64,000 bases of DNA from Algoriphagus formosus. Lineage in GTDB: Bacteria; Bacteroidota; Bacteroidia; Cytophagales; Cyclobacteriaceae. Numbering within the stretch: the stretch's first letter is position 1; each line of letters begins with the position of its first letter. Where the stretch lies: the NCBI RefSeq assembly GCF_002807035.1, contig NZ_NIUC01000001.1, forward strand, positions 1,240,001-1,304,000. Direction: 5' to 3'. Under the pieces are notes generated by a model that did no database searches, was not told where the DNA came from, and saw nothing but the letters and a program-made list of their open reading frames with translations. The position numbers were made by a program, and so were the translations under genes. This document shows positions 16,930 through 25,423 of this stretch, piece by piece.

Positions 16930-17838
16930 TTAATTTTGATTTCTATACTCCAGAGGAGTCAATCCTGTTTTACTCTTAAATAACTTACTAAAATGCTGAG
17001 GATATTCGAATCCAAGATCGTATGCTATCTGAGATACCGGATCAGTCGATCCAAGTAGCTGATTTTTGGCTTTTTCCAAAAGGGCATGATGGATAAACTC
17101 CTGTGCATTTCGGCCAGTCTCTTTTCGTAGCATATCACTCAAATAGCTTGGTGACATATTCAGGTTTTCCCCTAAATACTTGACTGTCGGCAACCCTTTT
17201 CCTATCAAATCATCGGACTCAAAAAACTTTTGGAGCAGTTTTTCCACCTTTCCGACAACTTCCTGATTCCTATTGGTCCGAACAAAAAACTGTCGGTCGT
17301 AGTACCGCAAAGCATAATCCAAAAATAGCTCAATACTATTGACGATTAATCGCTGACTATGACGGTCGATCGGATGCTGGATTTCCCATTCGATTTTTTG
17401 AATAATATCCAAAAGAGCCTTCCGCTCTGCCTCCGAGACATGAAGCGCTTCATCAGTTTCATAGTCAAAAAAGCCATACTCTTGGATATTCTCACTTAGA
17501 GCGCTTTTTCGAATAAGGTCAGGATGAAACAAAAGCAGGTAATTATCCGGCTTGGGGTTGAATTCATGATTATCTGCTGTAATCACCTGCCCTGCCTTGA
17601 TAAAAGCCAAAGTTCCTTCCTTGAAATCATAGGTACTTCTGCCATACCCAAATTCACAATCAGCCCCTTCCTTCATCCAAATTTGGAATAGGTCGATTCG
17701 TAATCTCACACTTTCAGTCAGCTCCTTAAACTGGATATCAGTCGTACGAATCACCGAGACCAATGGGTGGCTAGGCTTGGGAAGACCTAAGAACTCGTGG
17801 GCGTCTGCCACTGAATCCAAAACTAGAATATCTTTCAT
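16930..17838 (-). CDS. AraC family transcriptional regulator
   Basis: 302 aa. The N-terminal half is a cupin-like ligand domain; the C-terminal 100 residues hold two helix-turn-helix units, the first at VKYLGENLNMSPSYLSDMLRKE and the second at SQIAYDLGFEYPQHFSKLFKSKTGLTPLEYR. It lies 1 base downstream of the reductase gene and 4 bases upstream of the MBL gene. The regulator may control its own operon through the direct repeats at 18950-18979; the inducing ligand is unknown. Confidence 0.93.
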   Translation of the reverse strand: MKDILVLDSVADAHEFLGLPKPSHPLVSVIRTTDIQFKELTESVRLRIDLFQIWMKEGADCEFGYGRSTYDFKEGTLAFIKAGQVITADNHEFNPKPDNYLLLFHPDLIRKSALSENIQEYGFFDYETDEALHVSEAERKALLDIIQKIEWEIQHPIDRHSQRLIVNSIELFLDYALRYYDRQFFVRTNRNQEVVGKVEKLLQKFFESDDLIGKGLPTVKYLGENLNMSPSYLSDMLRKETGRNAQEFIHHALLEKAKNQLLGSTDPVSQIAYDLGFEYPQHFSKLFKSKTGLTPLEYRNQN

Positions 17839-17839
17839 A

Positions 17840-18898
17840 TCAGATTAGCTGGTGATCAATCATATCCTGGAAGGAATCATGCAAAGTCTCCTGAAGCGGT
17901 CTGTAGCTCATATTCAGTTCTTTCCTTCCCTTAGAATTATCTACTTTCCAAGTAATATTGACATTGTTTCGGATAAATTTCCTGGTGATGCTTTTATTCA
18001 CAAGCGGACCGATGAGCATCAAAAGCCACTTTGGAAGCGCACCGCTGGGGACCTTGTATTTGTCTCCGTATTCTTGATGAAGAATTTTCGCCATTTCAAG
18101 CATGGACGAACTATGCGCACAGATGATATTTCTTCCATTTGCCTCCGGCAAAAAGCCCGCATTGAAATGAGCTTGAGCCAAATCCCGAACATCAACCACC
18201 CCAAGTCCTAGGTTTGGCACGCCCATTTTTAAGGTACCATCACCCAATTGCTTGAGGATTGTGAAGCTCTCTGAGGTCGCAGTCTTAGGATTGGTAGCGG
18301 GTCCCAAAACCAAACAAGGGTTGAGCGTGACTAAATCCCATTGATTTTGCGATTCAGCAATCTTCCAAGCCTCTTTTTCTGCCAAAGTTTTAGAATAAGA
18401 ATAAGGCTGGTACTCAAGCGTAGCTGTGGTATTCCAAATCTCTTCTGTAAGAATTCCATTTGGCGTTTGGTGAACATCACTTGCATCTGTGTAGATAGCA
18501 GCACAGCTACTAGTCACTACAACTCGCTTTACTGAAAGGGTTTTCGTGGCTTGGTTCAGCACATTTCTAGTTCCTTTCAAGGCCGGGTCTATTAATTCTT
18601 TCTGGGGATCTTTGACATCCAAGGTAAAGGGAGATGCGGTATGATAGACCAATTCGCAGTTTTCCATTGCTTCCGCATAGCTACCTTCATCTAAAAGGTC
18701 TGCCTTAAAAAAACGGATACTCCCAGGACTATCTGCTGCAAGCTTCTCCAAATGACCAATTTTAGATTTATTATCGGGGTTTCTGACGGCTGCATGCACA
18801 ATCAATCCCTCATCTAGCAGTTTTTTGACAATCCAGCCCGCAACATATCCCGTGGCTCCTGTCACCAATACAGGTTTACTTTTATCTATATTTTCCAT
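17840..18898 (-). CDS. NAD-dependent epimerase/aldehyde reductase (dihydroflavonol-reductase-like SDR)
   Basis: 352 aa from ATG 18898; a TTG at 18922 would add eight residues. Extended short-chain dehydrogenase: glycine-rich LVTGATGYVAGWIVKKLL (about 10-27), Thr/Ser-rich VVTSSCAAIY, and the catalytic YSYSKTLAEKEAW Tyr-Lys pair. The dihydroflavonol-4-reductase-like subfamily reduces aldehydes and ketones with NAD(P)H. It is the first gene of an operon with the AraC regulator and MBL hydrolase, which suggests inducible handling of a carbonyl compound. Confidence 0.9.
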   Translation of the reverse strand: MENIDKSKPVLVTGATGYVAGWIVKKLLDEGLIVHAAVRNPDNKSKIGHLEKLAADSPGSIRFFKADLLDEGSYAEAMENCELVYHTASPFTLDVKDPQKELIDPALKGTRNVLNQATKTLSVKRVVVTSSCAAIYTDASDVHQTPNGILTEEIWNTTATLEYQPYSYSKTLAEKEAWKIAESQNQWDLVTLNPCLVLGPATNPKTATSESFTILKQLGDGTLKMGVPNLGLGVVDVRDLAQAHFNAGFLPEANGRNIICAHSSSMLEMAKILHQEYGDKYKVPSGALPKWLLMLIGPLVNKSITRKFIRNNVNITWKVDNSKGRKELNMSYRPLQETLHDSFQDMIDHQLI

Positions 18899-18949
18899 TT
18901 CAGTATTTTTTGATAGATACAAAGTTCTGATATACCCGATTAATCAAAT

Positions 18950-18979
18950 TATACATATTGCTGATGTATGTATACATAT
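18950..18979. promoter_or_regulatory. Tandem 9-bp direct repeats, candidate AraC-type operator
   Basis: TATACATAT occurs at 18950-18958 and again at 18971-18979, exactly 21 bp apart (two helical turns), in the divergent region between the reductase operon and pntAa. AraC-family half-sites are typically same-orientation repeats about 21 bp apart, and an AraC gene is the second gene of the adjacent operon. An inner palindrome ATGTATACAT overlaps the second repeat. Confidence 0.5.
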
Positions 18980-19097
18980 CAGAGAATAAGTCATTAATAG
19001 TCAAGTTAGCCATTCTTAAACGATTTGCTTATTCTGATGATTTTCATTTGCCAAATAAACTTTTAACTTTAGATAATTCAGTTTTAACCACCTGTCC

Positions 19098-20234
19098 ATG
19101 ACCATTGGCCTTTTGAAAGAACCCGAGGGGGAAAATCGGGTCGCACTTCTGCCAGAAAGTGCCAAAGCCCTCATTCAGCTACAAGTTCAAATAATCGTAG
19201 AAAGTCGTGCCGGCGAAAAAGCTTTCGCCTCAGACAAAGATTATGAAGCGATAGGAGCAAGTATCCATTCCCGCGCTGAAGTACTTCAAGCAGACTTGAT
19301 TCTAGGAATCCAACCCCCCTCTGAGGAGGAACAACTTTCCCTCAAAGATAGACAGGTCCTTGTCTGCCTTTTTCAGCCTTTATCCAATAAGGAGCTCGTA
19401 GAACGCTTTTTGGACAAAAAAATCACCAGCTTCTCAATGGACAATGTACCTCGTACCACCAGAGCCCAGGCGATGGATGTCCTCTCGTCCATGGCTACGG
19501 TAGCAGGCTACAAGGCAGTGCTGATGGCAGCTAGCCATTCGCCTAGATTTTTTCCCATGTTTATGACTGCTGCAGGTAGCATTATTCCTTCCAAAGTCTT
19601 GATACTCGGAGCAGGAGTGGCTGGGCTTCAAGCGATAGCCTCCGCACGAAGATTGGGTGCAGTGGTAGAGGCCTTCGATGTGCGGGCAGCAGCGGAAGAA
19701 GAAGTGAAAAGTCTCGGCGCTAAATTCGTCAAAGTGGAAGGTGCCAAGGATGAAGCAAGTGCAGGGGGATATGCTGTGGAGCAAAGTGAGGAATATAAAG
19801 CCAAGCAGCAGGCTCTCATTCAAGAGCATGCTAAGAAATCAAACATCATCATTTGCACTGCTCAAATACCCGGAAGAAAGGCCCCTGTATTAATCACCAA
19901 GGAGACCGTAGCGGAAATGGCTCCTGGATCAGTGATTGTAGATCTTGCTGCCTCCACAGGGGGGAATTGTGAACTTACCGAGAATAATCAAATCATCGAA
20001 AAACATGGGGTTACCATTATCGGTGACTCGAATTTACCGGGAACTATGCCCATGGATGCCAGTAAGATGTATGGCAAAAACATGGTAAATTTCCTTAAAC
20101 TCATCATCGGTAAGGAAGGCGAACTCATGCTGAATTGGGAAGATGACATCGTACAAAATACCTGCGTGACACATCAAGGAGAAATCCGAAGCGAACGCGT
20201 TAAAAAAATCCTTTACCCATCCGAAATCAATTGA
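19098..20234 (+). CDS. pntAa: Proton-translocating NAD(P) transhydrogenase, alpha-1 subunit (NAD-binding)
   Basis: 378 aa, soluble dI component. N-terminal alanine-dehydrogenase-like region (MTIGLLKEPEGENRVALLPE, SFSMDNVPRTTRAQAMD) and a Rossmann domain with LGAGVAGLQAIASARRLGA and EAFDVRAAAEEEVKSLGA. It binds NAD(H) and exchanges hydride with NADP(H) on PntB, driven by the proton gradient, mainly supplying NADPH. The alpha chain is split into two genes here (pntAa, pntAb), a common arrangement outside enterobacteria. A 3-base gap precedes pntAb. Confidence 0.95.
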   Translation: MTIGLLKEPEGENRVALLPESAKALIQLQVQIIVESRAGEKAFASDKDYEAIGASIHSRAEVLQADLILGIQPPSEEEQLSLKDRQVLVCLFQPLSNKELVERFLDKKITSFSMDNVPRTTRAQAMDVLSSMATVAGYKAVLMAASHSPRFFPMFMTAAGSIIPSKVLILGAGVAGLQAIASARRLGAVVEAFDVRAAAEEEVKSLGAKFVKVEGAKDEASAGGYAVEQSEEYKAKQQALIQEHAKKSNIIICTAQIPGRKAPVLITKETVAEMAPGSVIVDLAASTGGNCELTENNQIIEKHGVTIIGDSNLPGTMPMDASKMYGKNMVNFLKLIIGKEGELMLNWEDDIVQNTCVTHQGEIRSERVKKILYPSEIN

Positions 20235-20237
20235 TAA

Positions 20238-20549
20238 ATGGAAGAAATACTGAGTTTATTTTATGAAAACAGAGAGTTTATCTTTCTGATCATCGTTTCG
20301 ATTTTCCTCGGTATCGAGGTGATTTCCAATGTCCCCGCGGTATTGCACACTCCGCTGATGTCCGGGGCTAACGCCATCCACGGCGTAGTCATTATCGGCT
20401 CCATTATCATTATGCTTCAGGCCGACCCTAGCAATTATTATGCATTGATTTTAGGGTTTCTAGCTGTGATTCTGGGGACCTTGAATGTAGTTGGTGGTTT
20501 TGTGGTCACCAATCGAATGTTGGAAATGTTTAAGAAAAAAGCCAAGTAA
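20238..20549 (+). CDS. pntAb: Proton-translocating NAD(P) transhydrogenase, alpha-2 subunit (membrane)
   Basis: 103 aa with three or four hydrophobic helices (IFLIIVSIFLGIEVISNVP, HGVVIIGSIIIMLQ, LGFLAVILGTLNVVGGF) and the conserved NVPAVLHTPLMSGANAIHG segment of transhydrogenase domain dII. It forms the proton channel with PntB. It lies between pntAa (3-base gap) and pntB (1-base gap). Confidence 0.95.
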   Translation: MEEILSLFYENREFIFLIIVSIFLGIEVISNVPAVLHTPLMSGANAIHGVVIIGSIIIMLQADPSNYYALILGFLAVILGTLNVVGGFVVTNRMLEMFKKKAK

Positions 20550-20550
20550 T

Positions 20551-21963
20551 ATGAATACAACTATACTTGGACTTAGCATTCTGGAGCTATCATATATTGT
20601 TGCATCGGTCACTTTTATCTTGGGACTCAAGATGCTCTCCAGCCCAGATAAAGCACGTAAAGGCAATCTGATTGCCGGATACGGAATGGGACTTGCCATT
20701 GCAGCGACCATCTTATTCAAAGAAGAATTTTCCGCCGATAAATGGCTGAATTACAGCTTGATTTTAGCGGGATTGGTAATTGGGACAGTAATCGGAATGC
20801 GCATGGCCATCAAAGTGAAGATGACCGCCATGCCTCAAATGGTCTCCTTCTTCAACGGAATGGGTGGTGCCTGTGCGGGGGTAATTTCCTTGGTGGAATT
20901 TGATCAACTGCGGCACGGAGGGGAAATCTCAGCAGGAATGCTGATCGTGATTTTACTTGGATTGATTATTGGCTCGGTATCCTTCTCAGGTTCTATGATC
21001 GCCTATGGGAAACTTGAAGGAAAAATAGCAGATAAAGCACTTCCAGCAGGTCAAATCATCAACATAGGTTTGCTAGTCGCAATTTTTGGATTGGCTGGAT
21101 ATTTAGCTTTTTCAGGACACTTGAGCATGCCGCTGATGTACACACTGCTTATCCTTTCCTTATTGTACGGAGTATTATTTGTGATGCCAATTGGCGGTGC
21201 AGATATGCCGGTTGTGATCTCCCTATTGAATAGTTTCACAGGAATGGCCGCTGCCTTTGGAGGCTTTCTTTATGGAAATCAGGCCATGCTTACCGGTGGT
21301 ATTTTGGTGGGATCAGCTGGAACGATCTTAACTGTGTTGATGTGTACTGCCATGAACAGATCCCTTACAAATGTGATTATTGGGTCATTTGGAGGTGGTG
21401 GGGCTGCAAGCACCAAATCTGGTGAGCAGGGAACCATCAAAGAAATCAGCGTAACAGATGCAGCGATTCTACTTGCCTATGCCAATAAAGTAAGTGTTGT
21501 ACCTGGCTATGGTTTGGCAGTAGCACAGGCTCAACATACGGTTCATAATCTGGAAAAAATACTGGAAGACAAGGGAGTTGACTTAAACTATGCAATCCAC
21601 CCGGTAGCAGGTAGAATGCCTGGCCACATGAATGTACTTCTAGCCGAAGCAGATGTCCCCTATCCTAAGCTTTTGGAAATGGAGGATGCCAATGAAGATA
21701 TGGGAAGTACTGATGTGGTCTTGGTCATTGGAGCCAATGATGTGGTCAACCCGGCTGCTGAAAATGATCCTTCCAGTCCTATTTATGGAATGCCAGTTGT
21801 CAAAGTCTGGAATGCTAAAAATATCATTGTACTGAAACGCTCCATGGGTAAGGGCTATGCGGGGATTGAAAACGAACTATTCTTCCACCCGAAAAACCGA
21901 ATGCTATTTGGAGATGCAAAAGATTCGCTTGAAAAGCTGATAGCAGAGCTTAAAAACTTATAA
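20551..21963 (+). CDS. pntB: NAD(P) transhydrogenase subunit beta
   Basis: 470 aa from ATG 20551, one base after the pntAb stop (the longer frame from 20491 only overlaps pntAb). The first roughly 270 residues are transmembrane helices; the C-terminal roughly 190 form the NADP-binding dIII domain with VPGYGLAVAQAQHTVHNL, HPVAGRMPGHMNVLLAEA and VLVIGANDVVNPAA. It completes the energy-linked transhydrogenase. A strong terminator begins just after the stop. Confidence 0.96.
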   Translation: MNTTILGLSILELSYIVASVTFILGLKMLSSPDKARKGNLIAGYGMGLAIAATILFKEEFSADKWLNYSLILAGLVIGTVIGMRMAIKVKMTAMPQMVSFFNGMGGACAGVISLVEFDQLRHGGEISAGMLIVILLGLIIGSVSFSGSMIAYGKLEGKIADKALPAGQIINIGLLVAIFGLAGYLAFSGHLSMPLMYTLLILSLLYGVLFVMPIGGADMPVVISLLNSFTGMAAAFGGFLYGNQAMLTGGILVGSAGTILTVLMCTAMNRSLTNVIIGSFGGGGAASTKSGEQGTIKEISVTDAAILLAYANKVSVVPGYGLAVAQAQHTVHNLEKILEDKGVDLNYAIHPVAGRMPGHMNVLLAEADVPYPKLLEMEDANEDMGSTDVVLVIGANDVVNPAAENDPSSPIYGMPVVKVWNAKNIIVLKRSMGKGYAGIENELFFHPKNRMLFGDAKDSLEKLIAELKNL

Positions 21964-21964
21964 A

Positions 21965-21997
21965 AAAAGCTGGCCAATTAAAATCTGGCCAGCTTTT
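21965..21997. terminator. Bidirectional terminator between pntB and TMEM220-like gene
   Basis: AAAAGCTGGCCA (21965-21976) and TGGCCAGCTTTT (21986-21997) form a 12-bp perfect stem with A- and T-rich outer arms, placed between convergent genes. Confidence 0.88.
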
Positions 21998-22002
21998 ATG
22001 TT

Positions 22003-22365
22003 TTATTTCTTCCAAGACCAGATTAATCCCGGAAGCATCACCAATGCTACAATCAATAATCCAAAAGACTCTCGCCCTTCTTCCATTTCGGGAGTTTTCA
22101 TGGTAAGGTCTCCTTGTTCGATTTCTTGACCAATCCAACCCGATACGGACTCAGGCCAAAAGTAAATAGCTCCAACAAAACACGCTATGACAACGATAGT
22201 CAAAGGATACCTAGGGAAGATCCCTCTAATGCCCATCAAACAGAAAATAATCGCGACTGCATACACACTCACCCAAACCTCAGGGTCAGGATCGTTGAAC
22301 TGCCAATAGGAGAATAATGCAAAAGCCACTATCCAAAAGCCATAGAAATATTTCCAGAATTTCAT
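22003..22365 (-). CDS. Transmembrane protein 220 (TMEM220) family
   Basis: 120 aa with four predicted helices (about 8-22, 30-48, 55-70, 100-116). The motif QFNDPDPEVWVSVYAV is diagnostic of the TMEM220 family, found in bacteria and vertebrates with no assigned function. It stands alone, ending at the shared terminator with pntB. Confidence 0.85.
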   Translation of the reverse strand: MKFWKYFYGFWIVAFALFSYWQFNDPDPEVWVSVYAVAIIFCLMGIRGIFPRYPLTIVVIACFVGAIYFWPESVSGWIGQEIEQGDLTMKTPEMEEGRESFGLLIVALVMLPGLIWSWKK

Positions 22366-22401
22366 GTGTTTATAATTTTTTCTTAAAGGTCACATGGAAT
22401 C

Positions 22402-22420
22402 CCTGCCTGCGGTAGGCAGG
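22402..22420. repeat. 19-bp palindromic repeat
   Basis: CCTGCCT, GCGGT, AGGCAGG is a perfect 7-bp stem with a 5-base loop in the 117-bp gap between two leftward genes. Such short GC-rich palindromes are often dispersed in related genomes; no T-run follows, so it is not a classic terminator. Confidence 0.45.
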
Positions 22421-22482
22421 TCGCATTTACAATCATACTATCCTATACCGATTGCTAAATGCTCGATTTCATATCGTGTAAA

Positions 22483-23019
22483 TTAAACTAATCCTTCTTT
22501 GGCAGGTACACAACCTTTGAAACCTCCAGCAGCTACCTTGTACCCATGATAATCCACCATAACTTCTCTCACGGTGGTAAATCCATAGATCGTTTGTGAT
22601 TTCATCAGTTGAAAGAATCGCTGATCCTTCTCGTTGTCCGAATTAGACATACTGAGGAGAAGCTCTTCTCTTGTTTGTTGATCCGAGCTCAGGAAGTCCA
22701 ACTTTCCTAAATGGTCAAGTCCTCTTTTGATTATCTCCTGATCTTCACTTTCGTAGCAATGCTCAAAAAGACGCAATAAAAACTTATCAGTTCCCGTACT
22801 GAGCGCACCTATCGGCTGTGCATTTTCAGGAGCAATCGACGGAATGCCTTCAGGTATGATGGTATCCGCTACTGCGCTCATTAATTTCTCTTGCTTGTAG
22901 CTAAAAAAACCTTGATGGGTGAGTTGGTCTGCCAACTGCCATTTCCAATCAGCTAGGATCAACCCTGCGATGCCTATTCCTCCGGCACCTAATATTTTTA
23001 GCGATTTCCTACGGTCCAT
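22483..23019 (-). CDS. Gluconate 2-dehydrogenase subunit 3 family protein (Tat-exported)
   Basis: 178 aa. The N-terminus MDRRKSLKILGAGGIG is a Tat signal, followed by the family core (EKLMSAVADTIIPEG, FLLRLFEHCYESE, then a helical region) and YGFTTVREVMVDYHGYKVAAGGFKGCV near the end. In complete systems this small subunit pairs with a Tat-independent GMC flavoprotein and a cytochrome c subunit in the periplasm. Neither partner gene is adjacent, so this is an orphan subunit or its partner is elsewhere. Confidence 0.85.
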   Translation of the reverse strand: MDRRKSLKILGAGGIGIAGLILADWKWQLADQLTHQGFFSYKQEKLMSAVADTIIPEGIPSIAPENAQPIGALSTGTDKFLLRLFEHCYESEDQEIIKRGLDHLGKLDFLSSDQQTREELLLSMSNSDNEKDQRFFQLMKSQTIYGFTTVREVMVDYHGYKVAAGGFKGCVPAKEGLV

Positions 23020-23086
23020 GGGCTTCTATTTTGGGATAAATTAGAGTTTTTTCACGACCCTTCCTCGGAGAATTTCAAAAAATCCA

Positions 23087-25423
23087 TCATCGGTCTGTAA
23101 AATTGAAGGATAGCCCCAAGGATAGATGGAATCTGATTTTTTCATCTAAGGAATTAGACCCAACACCTATTGTGATCGGCCCCAAAATAGACTGGTAGGA
23201 GGCATCGACCCCATAACCCCATAGCGACTGCCCTTTCATATTTCCCCAATCAGTGAGTGGAACATGTTCTGAATAGCCGAGAAAATTCAATCCCGAACGC
23301 AGGTATAGCTTTTTGACCGGCAAATATTGCAAGGCCAGCCCAAGCTTGGCAAAGTTTGGAGTTGAAATTTCACCATAATTCAATCCATATAACTGGGTGT
23401 CTCCAAAGCGTACGGTCTGATATCCACCAACAAGATACTCTCGGAAAAACTTGCTTGCTTCTTCATTTGACAAGACCAATCCTACAGCACCTTGTGGAAG
23501 TAGTTGAAGATTTCTAGAAATTGTAAAAAATCTGGAATACCTTCCGTAAACTGAGAAATACGGATTCGGGATAAAGCCTTTGATCAACTCTTCTAAATCA
23601 TCCTTTGGAATACCAATATCCTCACCAAAATCAGTGTTTAGAAAAAGCGTATCAACTCCAGAGCGAAGATTGAGTGATAGCTTAGATTCAAATCTAAAAT
23701 TCGCTTCAAGCAAGCCTTCCGCGCCTTTGGTTGGGAAATTTCTGTCATTCTGACTATTTCTATAATAGCGTCCTCTAATTCCAAAATAATAATCCGTAGA
23801 GTTCCTAATGTCCTCTGGAATCGAAGAATTGAACCTTATACGGGACCTTTCCAAATCATAAACAGCTCCAAATGACCAGGATTCTTTCAAAGAATTCACA
23901 GTCATCAACTGTGCTTCCACACGTGAATTACGAATGATGTTTAGCTGACTGGGCCTGCCATTTTCATAGCTGGGAAATTCTTGCCTGATATAATCAGACC
24001 GAAAGTTAAAAAGGACCTTTTTTTCTTGGCCAAGGTATTTGTAGTAGTCAAACCTGATTTTTGGATTTTTTGAAATATCAGTAAGGATGACTGCCCTTGA
24101 GGAATTCCCTATCCAATTTCTAATGGTAAGATTGAATAGCAGGCCTGCTGAAAAAATATTATCGTAATGGAGTGAGGTCGAAAGTGTATGGGAGGGTTTC
24201 TCTTTGGTACGAACGACCATTTTGTAGTCTCCATTTTGAGCCTTATTGAGGGAGTAGTCTACTTTGTAAAATCCATTGATTCCAAATACATGTCTAATCG
24301 ACTCTTTAGCCATGGATGGAGTGATCGTATCTCCAGGATCTAAGTCTAGTTTTGATTTGATAAAGGAATCCGAAAAAAGGCTATTTCCTTTTATTTCAAT
24401 CTCGCTCAACCGAACAGAACGATTATCCGGAGTTGAATACTTTTCTATTGGAGGCAAATTCAAACTATCAGCCACACCCTGAAAATCAGCCAAGTACAAC
24501 TGACCTGTTTCGTCACCAAGTTTTAAAATAGCTTCATAGGCTCCAAAACTCCCGGTGGAATAAGGCCCCAAATCTGGTTTAATGTAAAGATCTGTTTGGT
24601 CGATATTCTCTTTGGTCAGTCTTAGAGATTCGGCCATAGCGAGCTGAGTGAGTATCGCTGCAAATCCATTTAAGTCCTCATAATCTAGAAAATCTTCATC
24701 ACTTACATTGACTCCAATCACAAAGTCTGCTCCCATTTCCCTGACCACATCCACCGGAAAATTATCAACTATACCACCATCTACCACAGCGGTCGTATCA
24801 AATTCGAATGCTGTAAAAGCCGTCGGGATTGCAATGCTGGATCGTATAGCATCATGCAAATATCCATCCTTAAAAATCACGGGGCGCCCCCCCTTGATAT
24901 CAGTGGCAATACACCTAAAAGGTATCGGAAACTCATCAAATGAGTCATAGGCATTGGAGGGCCAAGAATAATAATGAAGGACTTCAGAAAGCACTTGACC
25001 TTCAATTAGGCCGGATGGAACTGACGGCTTCCAGTTTTCTAGGGGGATTTCTAACAAGTACCGATTATAGTATTCTTTCTCTTCGAAGGAAATATCCTTG
25101 AAATCAACCCGGTTTGAAATAATCAAATCCCAGTCAATAGATCGAATGATTTCCTCCAATTGGTCAGCACTGTAACCTAAAGCGTAAAGACCGCCTACGA
25201 CTGAACCCATACTGGTACCAACCACATAGTCTGGCCTGATACCTGCCTCTTCCATCGCTCGGATGATTCCTACATGAGCTATTCCTTTTGCTCCTCCACC
25301 ACTTAATACGAGGCCTATTTTGATTCTCTCTTCATCTGATTCTTGGCAAAATGAAGACAAAGGCATCCCCGCAAGGATGCCTATCAGAAAAATTATCGGT
25401 AGAGAAATCCTAGAAGAGATCAC
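23087..25423 (-). CDS. Patatin-like phospholipase fused to a POTRA/Omp85 barrel
   Basis: 778 aa. Signal peptide (about 1-26), then a patatin domain: oxyanion loop SGGGAKG (41-47), nucleophile elbow GTSMG with Ser71, and catalytic Asp215 in VVDGGIVDN. A POTRA-like segment around 330-400 (IEIKGNSLFSDSFIKSKLDL) leads to a C-terminal BamA/Omp85-type barrel of about 370 residues. This order matches type V-d patatin autotransporters such as PlpD. The protein should sit in the outer membrane with a lipolytic passenger. It overlaps the upstream amidohydrolase stop by 4 bases. Confidence 0.9.
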   Translation of the reverse strand: MISSRISLPIIFLIGILAGMPLSSFCQESDEERIKIGLVLSGGGAKGIAHVGIIRAMEEAGIRPDYVVGTSMGSVVGGLYALGYSADQLEEIIRSIDWDLIISNRVDFKDISFEEKEYYNRYLLEIPLENWKPSVPSGLIEGQVLSEVLHYYSWPSNAYDSFDEFPIPFRCIATDIKGGRPVIFKDGYLHDAIRSSIAIPTAFTAFEFDTTAVVDGGIVDNFPVDVVREMGADFVIGVNVSDEDFLDYEDLNGFAAILTQLAMAESLRLTKENIDQTDLYIKPDLGPYSTGSFGAYEAILKLGDETGQLYLADFQGVADSLNLPPIEKYSTPDNRSVRLSEIEIKGNSLFSDSFIKSKLDLDPGDTITPSMAKESIRHVFGINGFYKVDYSLNKAQNGDYKMVVRTKEKPSHTLSTSLHYDNIFSAGLLFNLTIRNWIGNSSRAVILTDISKNPKIRFDYYKYLGQEKKVLFNFRSDYIRQEFPSYENGRPSQLNIIRNSRVEAQLMTVNSLKESWSFGAVYDLERSRIRFNSSIPEDIRNSTDYYFGIRGRYYRNSQNDRNFPTKGAEGLLEANFRFESKLSLNLRSGVDTLFLNTDFGEDIGIPKDDLEELIKGFIPNPYFSVYGRYSRFFTISRNLQLLPQGAVGLVLSNEEASKFFREYLVGGYQTVRFGDTQLYGLNYGEISTPNFAKLGLALQYLPVKKLYLRSGLNFLGYSEHVPLTDWGNMKGQSLWGYGVDASYQSILGPITIGVGSNSLDEKIRFHLSLGLSFNFTDR

